Positions 45,684 to 54,580 of a stretch of 57,564 nt of DNA are shown here, in pieces. The translations under genes and the position numbers were made by a program. This stretch comes from JAHELQ01 sp965603365 (GTDB lineage Bacteria; Acidobacteriota; Aminicenantia; UBA2199): contig CBFDCR010000031.1 in assembly GCA_965603365.1 (NCBI GenBank), positions 1 to 57,564 of the forward strand, in the 5' to 3' direction. The notes under the pieces were generated by a model that made no database searches, was not told where the DNA came from, and worked only from the letters and a program-made list of their open reading frames with translations. Each line of letters opens with the position of its first letter. The stretch's first letter is position 1.

Positions 45684-46097
45684 ATGACAGATTTGACGAA
45701 AATGGAAGATTGTAGTAAGGATGCCCTGAAAGCAGCCATTGGCGAGCGGTTCAAACGGTTCCGGGAGCATGTGGGGATTTCCCAGAAGGCACTGGCCGAA
45801 GAACTCAACATCCTCCAGTCCACCGTGTCCCAGTTGGAGAGCGGACTGGTCTACCCCGGTTTTGTCAGCCTGGCCCACCTGGTCACCCAGAGGAAGCTGA
45901 ATCCCGCCTGGCTGATTACCGGCGAGGAGGAGATGCTGCTGCACCAGGACCAGGTGGTCTCCCGGCTCAAACGCAAACGGGCCTACAGCGACCGCTACCT
46001 GGAACTGCTGGAGATGATGGAAGACCCGGACGTGGAGCAGATCATCTTTGCCAAGATGCTGGAACTGAAACGGTTCTCCTCCGGTGGGGGGGAGTAG
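45684..46097 (+). CDS. XRE-family transcriptional regulator
   Basis: 137 residues from ATG 45684 (an upstream in-frame start at 45624 adds a hydrophobic, improbable stretch). The N-terminal HTH_3 domain (about 17-75) reads IGERFKRFREHVGISQKALA then EELNILQSTVSQLESGLVYP. A charged helical C-terminus follows and may dimerise. The ribosome site is weak (AAGG, 9 bases away). It precedes an MT-A70 methyltransferase by 560 bases; such XRE + methyltransferase pairs occur in mobile or prophage-like DNA. It may regulate that gene or itself. Confidence 0.85.
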   Translation: MTDLTKMEDCSKDALKAAIGERFKRFREHVGISQKALAEELNILQSTVSQLESGLVYPGFVSLAHLVTQRKLNPAWLITGEEEMLLHQDQVVSRLKRKRAYSDRYLELLEMMEDPDVEQIIFAKMLELKRFSSGGGE

Positions 46098-46101
46098 AGG
46101 A

Positions 46102-46467
46102 TTATCTTAAGCTGGTGTTTTCGAGTTCATAGTAGGTCAATAGGTAGTCGTTGTATTTGATGACTCGTTCTTCGATGGGCGCGGCACTGTCGAGCTTCCG
46201 TTTACCCAGGTAGACCACCGTTTTTCCCCTTTTCTTCAGTTCTTTCACCAGGGAGAGAAATGCCTTCTCAAACGACCTGGATTCACCGCTGAGGAAGTCG
46301 TTGATGATGAGGGTATGTTGGGGCACGGCCGTCAAGATTGCGGCACAGAGTTTTTTCAGAAGATCGGCCCGGGGCCGAGAGATAACGAAGGGCCCGGTAG
46401 GCAATCTACCGGCGGCCTGCTGCTTTAAGGAGGGCAAACAGTGAACATCGATTCCCTTAAATCGCAA
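46102..46467 (-). CDS. hypothetical protein, weakly ABC-ATPase-like
   Basis: 121 residues, converging on the XRE gene with 4 bases between the stops. The middle, TLIINDFLSGESRSFEKAFL then SLVKELKKRGKTVVYLGKRK, has the rhythm of the Walker-B-to-switch region of ABC ATPases, but no P-loop or signature motif is present and the length is half a domain. It might be a stand-alone small protein or a fragment. No signal peptide. Divergent from the methyltransferase. I do not recognise a named family. Confidence 0.45.
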   Translation of the reverse strand: MRFKGIDVHCLPSLKQQAAGRLPTGPFVISRPRADLLKKLCAAILTAVPQHTLIINDFLSGESRSFEKAFLSLVKELKKRGKTVVYLGKRKLDSAAPIEERVIKYNDYLLTYYELENTSLR

Positions 46468-46611
46468 ATCAGGTTGTCAAGAGCTTTGACACCCTGTTGA
46501 TCGACAGGCGTTATAAGACCATTAAAGGGGCAAAAGATTTATTGGTGAGGACACTGGAGTTGGATGGGGTTAAATTAATGGATTTAAATTCCCTGAAATG
46601 GAGCCGACTAT

Positions 46612-46640
46612 TTTACCCGGACGATGTTTTCTATTATAAT
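46612..46640 (+). promoter_or_regulatory. promoter of the MT-A70 gene
   Basis: TTTACC at 46612-46617, 17 bases, TATAAT at 46635-46640. It lies inside the longest open frame of that gene, so it supports the shorter start at 46656. Confidence 0.55.
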
Positions 46641-46655
46641 ATAGTCAGAGGTATC

Positions 46656-47276
46656 ATGGTATTTTGGCGCTATAAAATGAATAAAGCCTGGCCGCTGACA
46701 GCTAAGACGGTGGAGGCGTTTGTGGGCAGCGTAGAGGGAAAGTTCGGTACCATCCTGATCGATCCACCCTGGCGGTTTCGCAACCGCGCCGGCAAGATCG
46801 CCCCGGAGCACAAGAGACTCAACCGCTACCACACCATGTCCTTTGAAGAGATCCGGGACCTGCCCATCTTTCACGTGGCGGCCGAGCAGAGTCATCTCTA
46901 CCTGTGGGTGCCCAATGCTTTGCTGGAGCAGGGCATGACCTTGATGCAGCACTGGGGATTTACTTACAAGACCTACCTGGTGTGGTGTAAGACCCGCAAA
47001 GACGGTCTGCCCAACCGCGGCGGGGTGGGCTTCTATTTTCGCAATGTTACCGAGATGGTGTTGTTCGGCAGCAAGGGCGAGCTGCGAACCCTCGAGCCGG
47101 GCCGCAGCCAGGAAAACATCATCTTTTCCCCCAGGACCCGGCACTCCCGCAAGCCCGAAAAGTTGTATCGGATCATCGAGGCGTGCAGCCCCGGCCCTTA
47201 CCTGGAGCTCTTTGCCCGGAGTAGGCGGGACAATTGGACCCAGTGGGGCGACGAACTGGACAGAGAGACAAAATGA
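46656..47276 (+). CDS. MT-A70-family adenine-N6 methyltransferase
   Basis: 206 residues from ATG 46656, preferred over the open frame beginning at 46497 because a promoter lies between them and the extra N-terminus has no family character; ATG 46677 is also possible. The catalytic DPPW is in GTILIDPPWRFRNRAG. SAM and substrate contacts are in YHTMSFEEIRDLPI, SHLYLWVPNALLEQGM and the C-terminal GPYLELFARSRRDNWTQWG. MT-A70 enzymes methylate adenine in DNA or RNA; bacterial members near phage or XRE genes are usually orphan DNA methyltransferases. The group II intron begins about 28 bases after the stop. Confidence 0.88.
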   Translation: MVFWRYKMNKAWPLTAKTVEAFVGSVEGKFGTILIDPPWRFRNRAGKIAPEHKRLNRYHTMSFEEIRDLPIFHVAAEQSHLYLWVPNALLEQGMTLMQHWGFTYKTYLVWCKTRKDGLPNRGGVGFYFRNVTEMVLFGSKGELRTLEPGRSQENIIFSPRTRHSRKPEKLYRIIEACSPGPYLELFARSRRDNWTQWGDELDRETK

Positions 47277-47901
47277 GTCCCCCAGAAAACTAGGGACGGA
47301 TGATGTGTGCGCCAGGCGAAGCTGGCGCAATCTAGTGGGTTAAAATCCCACACGGGCAAAGGTTAGCCACCAGCCCGTTATCTAAGTTGCATCTAAGGAG
47401 GTAACAAATTAGATGAAGCCAACGGCTGAAAGATACCAGGCCGCAACGCAAGTGAATGCTGTAAGTCCCGAAAACGTCGTCGTCGTGGAGGCCGACAGTG
47501 TACATCCGCTGGAAGGCAGCATGGTTGTGAACGAGTTGGCGAGTATGCAGCCACTCCACCGGGATCTCAGGCAGTGGCATGGTATCGAAAGGATTGCGTC
47601 GGAACCTGGGAGAACCTTTGTGCTCCTTGCGCAAGAGGCACATTGCGGAAATGTGCGTATAAACAATCCGGGCCGTGATGGTTAGATGCCCAACCGGAAA
47701 CGGCGTTAAGAATGAAGGGCATCCGCGGAGGTAGATATTGACAAACCGAAAAGGTAAGGAAGTATCGAGGGCACAAAGGTAGTCGGACAACTCCATAGTA
47801 CTCTGAGCGTGGGAAAGCCATGTACATGGGGAAGGGAGTTGCTTTGTTGTGCAAAGACTTAGGGACACATCATCCCTTGACACAGGTCAGGAGGTAAAGA
47901 A

Positions 47902-49200
47902 ATGATGGCAACAAAACTAAGCTTTATATCGAAGCGAGCGCGCGAGGATAAGCGGATGAGTTTTAATAACCTGATGCACCTTGTCAACGAGCGTAATTTG
48001 CATGAGTGTTTTGCCAGGCTTAAGAAGGGTAAGGCTCCAGGAGTAGACAGTCTGACCCTGGAAGAGTATGGTGAGAATCTGAAAGAGAATGAGGAGAGTC
48101 TGGTGTATCGGATGAGACGGCTGAGCTATAGGCCCCAACCGGTGCGTCGAGTCTACATTCCCAAAGCCGGAGGCAAACATCGTCCCCTCGGTATCCCGAC
48201 AGTAGAGGATAAGTTGGTGCAGATGGTGTTTGCCCGAATACTTGAGGCTATATGGGAGGAGGATTTTGTGCCTATCTCCTTTGGGTTTCGTCCCTGCCGT
48301 GGTTGTCACCAGGCGCTGGCTCGGCTGGATAAAATCCTGATGAGCCAGTCGGGGTGGTACGTGATCGATGCGGATATCGAAGGTTACTTCGATAATGTCG
48401 ACCATCACAAGATAGTGGACTGCCTGAGGCAGCGCATAAGCGACGAGAGGTTTCTCCGTTATGTTGTCCGTATGCTCAAGAGTGGAATAATGGAGGGCCG
48501 AAACTACTATGCGATGGAAAAAGGAACCCCCCAGGGCGGAGTTATCTCACCCATCCTTGCCAACATTTATCTTCACTACCTATTGGATTTATGGTTTCTC
48601 CGGGATATTCGACCCAACAGCAGGGGCAGAGCGGAGATGATCCGCTACTGTGATGATTTCGTGATATGCGTAGAGAGGAGAGAGGATGCAGAAAAGATTC
48701 TGTCACAATTGTCACGGCGACTGGGAAAGGGTAAGCTGAAGCTGTCGGAGAAGAAAACCCGGTTAGTGAGGTTTGAACGTCCGAACCACCGGGACAGAGG
48801 GAAGAATGGCGGAAAGCCGGGAACATTTAATTTCCTGGGTTTTACCCATTACTGGGAGAAAAGTCGCCAGGGGTTCTCTAAAGTGGGTCGGCGGACTGAA
48901 TGCAAGCGGCTAAACAGGTCGATAGGCAAGGTTAAGGTCTGGCTGCAAGCGAATCGAAACCGTATACCGCTTAAGGATATCTGGAAACGAATATCGCAGA
49001 TGCTGACAGGTCATTACGGTTATTATGGGGTAAGTGGTAATTATAACAAGATCAAACAGTTCCATTACCTTGTTGAAAGATTGCTGTTCAAATGGCTGAA
49101 TAGGCGCAGTCAGAAGAGGAGCTGTAACTGGGTGCAATTCAGCGCCTATGAACGAAGATTCCCTCTACCTAAACCCAAAATATACCGCAAACTCTGTTAA
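47902..49200 (+). CDS. ltrA: group II intron reverse transcriptase/maturase
   Basis: 432 residues. GGAGG at 47890-47894 precedes the ATG by 7 bases. The RT domain has KKGKAPGVDSLTLEEY, PQPVRRVYIPKAGGKHRPLG and the palm motif RYCDDFVI (Y249-D252), which is YCDD where most intron RTs have YADD. GTPQGGVISPILANIYL and the maturase (X) domain (RISQMLTGHYGYYGVSGN) follow. There is no C-terminal HNH endonuclease, so mobility would rely on nicks or forks rather than second-strand cleavage. The two catalytic aspartates are intact. Confidence 0.95.
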   Translation: MMATKLSFISKRAREDKRMSFNNLMHLVNERNLHECFARLKKGKAPGVDSLTLEEYGENLKENEESLVYRMRRLSYRPQPVRRVYIPKAGGKHRPLGIPTVEDKLVQMVFARILEAIWEEDFVPISFGFRPCRGCHQALARLDKILMSQSGWYVIDADIEGYFDNVDHHKIVDCLRQRISDERFLRYVVRMLKSGIMEGRNYYAMEKGTPQGGVISPILANIYLHYLLDLWFLRDIRPNSRGRAEMIRYCDDFVICVERREDAEKILSQLSRRLGKGKLKLSEKKTRLVRFERPNHRDRGKNGGKPGTFNFLGFTHYWEKSRQGFSKVGRRTECKRLNRSIGKVKVWLQANRNRIPLKDIWKRISQMLTGHYGYYGVSGNYNKIKQFHYLVERLLFKWLNRRSQKRSCNWVQFSAYERRFPLPKPKIYRKLC

Positions 49201-49242
49201 CGTCCGTAAGCTCCTGCGGCTCGCGGAGGAAGCAGCAAAGAA

Positions 49243-49276
49243 GAGCCGTATGCGGGAAAACCGCACGTACGGTTCT
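49243..49276 (+). ncRNA. domain V of the group II intron
   Basis: A 34-base hairpin: GAGCCGTATGCGG pairs with CCGCACGTACGGTTC around GAAA. The AGC triad at 49244-49246 and the two-base bulge are those of the catalytic hairpin. 42 bases after the reverse transcriptase stop. Confidence 0.92.
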
Positions 49277-49496
49277 GTGAGGGAGGGAGCATCTCTAAAA
49301 GAGATGCCTCCCTCTACTCGACAAACATATAAAATAGCGGCCACTCCAAACACATTGATTTACCATTTAGACATTTCGTTTAAATGACGCTAGCTCAACT
49401 GACAAAAGAAGTGATGGATAGTGCTTTACTTTTTTCGATTGTAGACGTCGTTTAGAATCCAAATATATTTTCCCTAAGGAATTGTGTTTTAAATTA

Positions 49497-50120
49497 TTAA
49501 AAAGGGGTATTTTGTTTATTTTTACCATATGTTAACCCACCTAAATCCTTAAGGCATATGTTTCGGCTTTCTATATTGAAACTGGCGCCGATCAGTTTGA
49601 TGTTTTTGGGGGAGTGCATATAGGGGGCATAATACTTTTTTGTCTTTATCTGGTTCAGGGCCTCCTGGGCGCTGCCCAGCTTAAACTCTATTACGTAGAT
49701 GTGGGTTTCGGTCTCCAACACCGCATCGATGGGGCCCGAATGGGTTTGAACTTCTGCTCTTATATTGACTCCCACCAGGCTCAGGGCCAGGTAGATGACG
49801 GTGTGATAGTAGCTCTCCCTGTCCTCTATGAAGATATTGTAGGGGATCGCCGAAAATATGGAGCGAAGAACAGAAAAGAATCCGTCGATGCGGTCGGCCA
49901 GGATATGCTCCACCATCTCCAGTATGCGGCTGCCTGTGTCGGCAACCGGGGATTCGATCATGTCGGCCAGGAAGTATTTCAGGAAAGTTTCCTTGACTTC
50001 TTCGTTGGGGTAGGAGAGGATGAACTGGTTGGGGGTCTCGCCGGTGAGGGCCCTGCTTTTCAGACGGATCTCAAATAGTATCGAGAGCCCCCTTCTTCTC
50101 TTAAAAAATCTGGGAAAATT
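49497..50120 (-). pseudogene. 3' remnant of an AAA-ATPase/PD-(D/E)XK nuclease gene
   Basis: The frame is open from about 50120 to 49497 but has no start codon near its 5' end; ATG 49961 is mid-domain. The text before it, RALTGETPNQFILSYPNEEV then KETFLKYFL, is the linker of the AAA-ATPase_like/DUF1703 family. The end is the nuclease core, with GPIDAVLETETHIYVIEFKLG giving the D...ExK site intact. The AAA ATPase half (about 350 residues) is missing. The break coincides with the end of the CHAT gene (50128), so DNA was lost or moved at that point. The frame ends at 49497 near the intron flank. Confidence 0.75.
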
Positions 50121-50127
50121 TTGTTAA

Positions 50128-52098
50128 TCATGCTCCCCCCTTTTTCAAAACCGGGATCAAATGCTCAGGCAGATCGGGGAACTTTTGCAGGATGGCATTG
50201 CAGCCAAATTTAAAAGCTTCTTCAACAGACCGACCTGCGCCTAAAGCATCGTAAAAACCTACGGCAAATTCAATTGCGGCTCTATCCTTAATCTCTTTGC
50301 GCATGCCAATGACATAATCAATATGCTTTTTGATGGCCGCCGCCTGGTGCGCCGAATAACAGGCATTGAGAATGACACATTCTACCTGACTTGAGAACAG
50401 TTCAAATAGTCCGGCCAGTGCCTTTGCCGAAATAGGCACGGCCAGTCGCATCTCATCTTCCACGATCAGGCCATCCTCTTTGCCGTGGCCGGTAAAGTGT
50501 ACAATCTGTGGTTTATGATCCAGCAGCGCCCGCCGGATATCCCGAAGACGCACCGCCAATCTCGCTTTAATCTCGAATTGACCACGTTGTTTTGAGCGCA
50601 GTAAGCCTTCCTCGATTTCACGGACTTCTTCATCCAACCGCAACCGGGGAGTGGTTTTGGGATTTGCCGAAAGGATGAGAATTTTTTTTGTATTGTCCGG
50701 CTTTGCTTCTTGCTCTCCCGCTTTCTCAAACCTTTCGATTGCGTTTGTCACCAATTTTTTCGCTTTTTCAGAGTATTTTTCAACAGCCATTTTGATGATA
50801 TGCCTGCTGTCTTCTTTAGTATAAATTTCAGTCAAAAGTTTTGTAGTGTAAATCCTGAAGTGGCAATCGCTTCGAACGATAATTTTCCTGGTTTCAACGG
50901 AATCGGCCACGGCTTTCCCTGCCTTTACGGTTGTTTTTCCATATACTCCTTCGATATTTACATAGACCATGACTGACTCGAAGCGATAAGTCTTGGAAAT
51001 ATAGGAAACACTTTTCAGCAGCCCCCATCCACTGAATAACAGAACACCCCCTTTGGCAATTGTCCATAGATAATCGATTGCTATTGTTGGAACGGTAAGG
51101 ACGGAAATGTTGTCGGGCGGAAGTTTGGTTAAAAAAAAGAAACCGATGATAAACAATATGATGGCAAACAATAAATAGAGGTGCTCGATGGGATGGATTT
51201 CATATTGAATAGGCTTTGGTGGTGTTTCAATGAACAACTTTCTTTCTATTTTGTGGGTATTAACACCCCCATCTGTTTCACTAAAATCGGGACAAAAAAC
51301 AATGTTGGGATTTCCATTTTGGTGTAGCGAAAGTAGTGCTTTTTCGATATCCGGTGCGAATGTATAGGGATGGCCCCCTCCTTTTATAGATTTTATTTCC
51401 TCGGAGACTTCCTTCGCCAGGTTGTCATCACGGGCGTGAAAAAAAATCGATACCGATCTAAGAGCCGCAACCGCGGTAAGAATAACGGTAAAAGACAGGG
51501 GAAAAGAAAAGTACCCGGGAGTGAGTTTGAGGTCCCAAAAAAAATCATCCGGGATAAAATTTTTTACAATCAAAAATAGGGTCACACAACCCAGAAATAA
51601 GAAAAATTTCATCCTGAAAGATTTGTCTTTCTGAACAATAGTGTTCGAACCAGTCTTATAAGGCGGTATTTGTTCCCGTACCAGGGCATTCTCTACTTCA
51701 TCGTAGTCTTCGAATTCTGTGGGTACAGGTACGGAATAGCGGGCCATATCTATAAAGTTTGAGATAAGAGTTATGAATCCCCAAATCAAAATGAGGACAC
51801 AAATGGTTAAAGTAAGAATAGATGATGCCAGGTAGGGTTCATTTCCCAAATAAGATTTATCCTTTAGCAGGTTTTTGACAATTTTAGTCAGGCTTATAAA
51901 AGAAACCGAGGAAATAATGATGCCTGTGGTGCCAATGATAATCCTGGAAATTCCATAGAGTATTAACGGATTTTTTATCTTAACGATTTTTACATGCACG
52001 TTCTTCAACACGTTTAACAAGTCCTTGTACATCTTCATTTTGCTTCTCTGCTGACCATCTGGGCAATGAATAATTGTGCAAATTTCATTGTCCGTCAT
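50128..52098 (-). CDS. six-helix membrane protein with C-terminal CHAT (caspase-like) protease domain
   Basis: 656 residues. Six membrane helices at about 45-70, 90-117, 164-182, 197-220, 308-328 and 344-370; an even number puts both ends on one side, with the positive-inside loops suggesting the cytoplasm. A linker with a beta-rich stretch (about 373-400) and a helical segment (about 420-460) leads to a CHAT domain (about 470-650). It begins KILILSANPKTTPRLRLDEE. The catalytic dyad is H538 in IVHFTGHG and C580 in VILNACYSAHQAA. CHAT proteins are clan CD cysteine proteases cleaving after specific residues, used in bacterial defence and death responses. Here it is fused to a membrane module, and it ends an operon of exported proteins. 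Overlaps the upstream gene by 14 bases. Target unknown. Confidence 0.85.
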   Translation of the reverse strand: MTDNEICTIIHCPDGQQRSKMKMYKDLLNVLKNVHVKIVKIKNPLILYGISRIIIGTTGIIISSVSFISLTKIVKNLLKDKSYLGNEPYLASSILTLTICVLILIWGFITLISNFIDMARYSVPVPTEFEDYDEVENALVREQIPPYKTGSNTIVQKDKSFRMKFFLFLGCVTLFLIVKNFIPDDFFWDLKLTPGYFSFPLSFTVILTAVAALRSVSIFFHARDDNLAKEVSEEIKSIKGGGHPYTFAPDIEKALLSLHQNGNPNIVFCPDFSETDGGVNTHKIERKLFIETPPKPIQYEIHPIEHLYLLFAIILFIIGFFFLTKLPPDNISVLTVPTIAIDYLWTIAKGGVLLFSGWGLLKSVSYISKTYRFESVMVYVNIEGVYGKTTVKAGKAVADSVETRKIIVRSDCHFRIYTTKLLTEIYTKEDSRHIIKMAVEKYSEKAKKLVTNAIERFEKAGEQEAKPDNTKKILILSANPKTTPRLRLDEEVREIEEGLLRSKQRGQFEIKARLAVRLRDIRRALLDHKPQIVHFTGHGKEDGLIVEDEMRLAVPISAKALAGLFELFSSQVECVILNACYSAHQAAAIKKHIDYVIGMRKEIKDRAAIEFAVGFYDALGAGRSVEEAFKFGCNAILQKFPDLPEHLIPVLKKGGA

Positions 52099-53446
52099 GC
52101 AATATGGCGACTTTGCCAGCTCTCAGGAGCTCGAAAATGTGACCCATCCTTTGGGCGTCCTTATTACTGATCATTATATCGGATTTATTTACCACCTTGA
52201 TTCCTTTTACTACCAGGGGGTGATGGGCTATCTTCTTATATTTTTTGGCTCTTTCGATACTGCCTGCCAGATAATCGACAATTGCACCACCGCTAACCTC
52301 CGCGGGTATTATTCCGATCCCATACATTTCCTCTTCCCTTTCGTTTAATATGGTTGGGGCAAGGGCCGGCTTCAGATTGAGTCCTCTGGCATCTACTAAC
52401 AAACCCGTATAATTTTTTTGATCCGCATAATCCGGTTCATTTGAGTGCCCCCTTTTCTTTGGCTCATGTGGTTCTGGAGGGGAAAACCGTTCAAGCCTTT
52501 TCCCGGTTTCCCTTTGAATTTCTTTTATACGGTGTATATATCCCAACAATCTCTCTCGATCGAGCATAGCAACTAAAGCAGCATCGCTGTACTTTGCAAT
52601 TTCGTCTGATAACTTATCCAGCTCTTTTTTCTTTTCAGAAAGAAATGTCCTGGTCATCTCCAGTTCCTTTTCGTTTTTCGTGAGTTTGATTTCCAGGATG
52701 ATGAGTCTGGAATTCAGTTCATTGACAATATGTTTTGTCTTTTCCAGCTCTTTTTCGGCTGATACCAGTTGGGCTTTTAATTGGGATTCTGTATTATCGG
52801 CAGCCTTCAGTCGTTCTTCCATGCGTGCCAGTTGTTGATTGGCCTGAGTCAGTTCTTTTCCTTTTCTCCTGAAGGCAGCCAATAACGAATTATATTTCCT
52901 CTGGATGTCTTTTGTTTTCTTTTGCAGGGCCACCCAGTCGACTTTCGGATAGATATCGATCATCATGACCTCGCCGGTATTAAGGGCTGTCAACAGGAAC
53001 CTGCCATCTTTGTCGATATCGACCTCCACGGTAACTTCACAGCCGCCGTCATTGGCATAAATAACCTCCTGCACCTTCATGCCTTTCACCATCCCCCCGG
53101 CTTTTGCCTTAATCCAATCGCTCTGAACCATCATATCTTCTACACTGCTGCAGGAGGTAACCTGTATCCCTTTAACCACTTCAATTAAATTTCGATAAGC
53201 ATCTAGTAGGGCTGCCCGTTTGGCCAATATTTTTCTTCTTCCCAGTTCTGCAATTTCAGGGCCAAAGCCGTTTCCTTTGACTCTTAAGGCCTTTGTTGCC
53301 CAGTTCATTGATGCTTCGTTCTTGAATTTTTCAATAAAATCCAGGTAAGGCCCCGTGTCCAAATCCCGTGGAATTACTAAAAAACTGAAAAATCCAGAAA
53401 GCATGAGACACACCGTACCTATTATGATAAAAATATTTTTTCTCAT
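52085..53446 (-). CDS. exported coiled-coil protein with LPP20-like domains
   Basis: 453 residues. An uncleaved or weakly cleaved signal (IFIIIGTVCLMLSGFFSFLV). Residues about 60-185 resemble the LPP20/FlgT-N-type domain (LAKRAALLDAYRNLIEVVKG, GMVKGMKVQEVIYANDGGCE). A coiled coil fills about 190-310 (QLARMEERLKAADNTESQLK and following). A polar Pro/Lys/Glu linker leads to a C-terminal LPP20-like part (TGLLVDARGLNLKPALAPTI, VVKGIKVVNKSDIMIS). Probably periplasmic or anchored in the inner membrane. Overlaps both neighbours by 4 and 14 bases, so it is translated with the CHAT protein and likely works with it. Confidence 0.72.
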   Translation of the reverse strand: MRKNIFIIIGTVCLMLSGFFSFLVIPRDLDTGPYLDFIEKFKNEASMNWATKALRVKGNGFGPEIAELGRRKILAKRAALLDAYRNLIEVVKGIQVTSCSSVEDMMVQSDWIKAKAGGMVKGMKVQEVIYANDGGCEVTVEVDIDKDGRFLLTALNTGEVMMIDIYPKVDWVALQKKTKDIQRKYNSLLAAFRRKGKELTQANQQLARMEERLKAADNTESQLKAQLVSAEKELEKTKHIVNELNSRLIILEIKLTKNEKELEMTRTFLSEKKKELDKLSDEIAKYSDAALVAMLDRERLLGYIHRIKEIQRETGKRLERFSPPEPHEPKKRGHSNEPDYADQKNYTGLLVDARGLNLKPALAPTILNEREEEMYGIGIIPAEVSGGAIVDYLAGSIERAKKYKKIAHHPLVVKGIKVVNKSDIMISNKDAQRMGHIFELLRAGKVAILHDGQ

Positions 53447-54549
53447 TTTAAGCTCCTTATCACTCTTTTCAGAGGATTATCGATAAGTTCAATGCAGATC
53501 CAGTCTCCATGCGAGATCGGAACTTTGGCCTCTAAACCCATCTTCTCTAAAATGGTATAAACGTTTCCCAATAAAGTATCGATATCACCGACATAAGTGA
53601 TTTCGTACTCTACTGTATTTGAGATGGAATCTCTATTTAGAATATTTTGAACTCCGTGAGTCCTTCTTAATTCATCGTTAAAGTCCACCAATAGTTTAAA
53701 ATTGTTGACGTTTAGCAATTCGAGAATTACCACCCTCCCGGAGACAGTTTCCCCTCCCCATTTCGCTACCAATTTGTCTTCCAAAAATTTGGCCGCTAAT
53801 TTTCCTGCCTTTCGGCCTGCTTTTCTAAAAGCAAAATCGATAGAGTCTGTATCCACTCCCATTACTTTTTTGTTTTGGCTGGCAAGAACCTGGCCGGACG
53901 ATGTACTAATGATTTTAGCCGAAATCATCACCCAGCCTTTTTTAAAGATGTCGGTCGATTCCTGATTCCCTCTTTTAATGTTATAAACCAGAATGTACTC
54001 TGCTTTCTCTCTTGGTCCCCGCTGGATGGTTGTTTTGCCGGGATCTTTTAAGGATGTCAGTACAGGAAATTCCCTTTCTGCCAGATATTCGACAATGCCT
54101 TCGTAAGCTTCGGAGACCACAGGGTGATGTTGTCGGTAGATGCCGCCTGTAATTTCCGGATCATAAAGTACCGTAATGCGAGGATTTCCCATCTTATCGC
54201 GCAAGATCCCCAGGGTTTTAAGGCTGGCTTTTATTTTTTCATCTGCTACCTCGCACTCAATCATCACTTTCCAGTTGCCGTCATCCTGTCTTTCCTGTGA
54301 AATAACCGTGTAATGTTTCACATATCCCCTGGCTTTTGAAAATATTTTGTCTCCCACCAACATCATGTTCCTGGAAAGAGTTTGTGAATCCACCAGAACG
54401 CCGACACCTTGTTCGACGGCTTTTCGCTGAGCGTCCATCAGGGCATCTCTTTGGGTAGCGCCACTACCTGTGGCCGTAATTTGAGCCTCTGCCGCCCACG
54501 CTATGGTAAAATTTACCGCCAGGAGCAGCAGTAACCATATTTTCCCCAT
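53443..54549 (-). CDS. exported protein with FlgT-N-like and CsgG-like regions
   Basis: 368 residues, signal peptide GKIWLLLLLAVNFTIAWAA. Residues about 25-110 match the FlgT N-domain pattern: TATGSGATQRDALMDAQRKA, VEQGVGVLVDSQTLSRN and GYVKHYTVISQERQDDGNWK. A middle region (about 130-250) resembles the CsgG-like/DUF-type beta-alpha domain (ITVLYDPEITGG, AEYILVYNIKRG, WVMISAKIISTSSGQVLA). The C-terminal third (about 275-365) is a second small alpha/beta domain. Such proteins are periplasmic assembly factors. No flagellar genes are near. 31 bases after the preceding gene, 4-base overlap with the next. Confidence 0.7.
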   Translation of the reverse strand: MGKIWLLLLLAVNFTIAWAAEAQITATGSGATQRDALMDAQRKAVEQGVGVLVDSQTLSRNMMLVGDKIFSKARGYVKHYTVISQERQDDGNWKVMIECEVADEKIKASLKTLGILRDKMGNPRITVLYDPEITGGIYRQHHPVVSEAYEGIVEYLAEREFPVLTSLKDPGKTTIQRGPREKAEYILVYNIKRGNQESTDIFKKGWVMISAKIISTSSGQVLASQNKKVMGVDTDSIDFAFRKAGRKAGKLAAKFLEDKLVAKWGGETVSGRVVILELLNVNNFKLLVDFNDELRRTHGVQNILNRDSISNTVEYEITYVGDIDTLLGNVYTILEKMGLEAKVPISHGDWICIELIDNPLKRVIRSLK

Positions 54550-54580
54550 TTTAGATTCTCCTTTTTGTTTGCGTTAACCC

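Larger units (their letters stand above)
47305..49322 (+). mobile_element. group II intron with reverse transcriptase
   Basis: The 5' end is placed at GTGTG (47305) or GTGCG (47307), fitting the GUGYG rule, followed by a stem (GCGCCAGGCGAAGCTGGCGC at 47309-47328). About 600 bases of structured RNA (domains I-III) precede the reverse transcriptase gene, which sits in domain IV. Domain V is at 49243-49276. Domain VI is the hairpin from about 49280, and the intron ends at CTACTCGAC near 49322. The intron sits just after the methyltransferase stop codon, beyond a weak 5-bp stem (GTCCC 47277-47281, GGGAC 47293-47297), so it does not break a gene. Boundaries are good to a few bases. Confidence 0.88.

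Noticed and set aside
46497..46655. N-terminal extension of the MT-A70 protein
   Set aside because: A promoter and a better start lie downstream, and the extension has no MT-A70 character. A minor possibility remains.
49148..49387. Plus-strand frame across the end of the intron
   Set aside because: It runs through domains V and VI of the intron RNA and is not coding.
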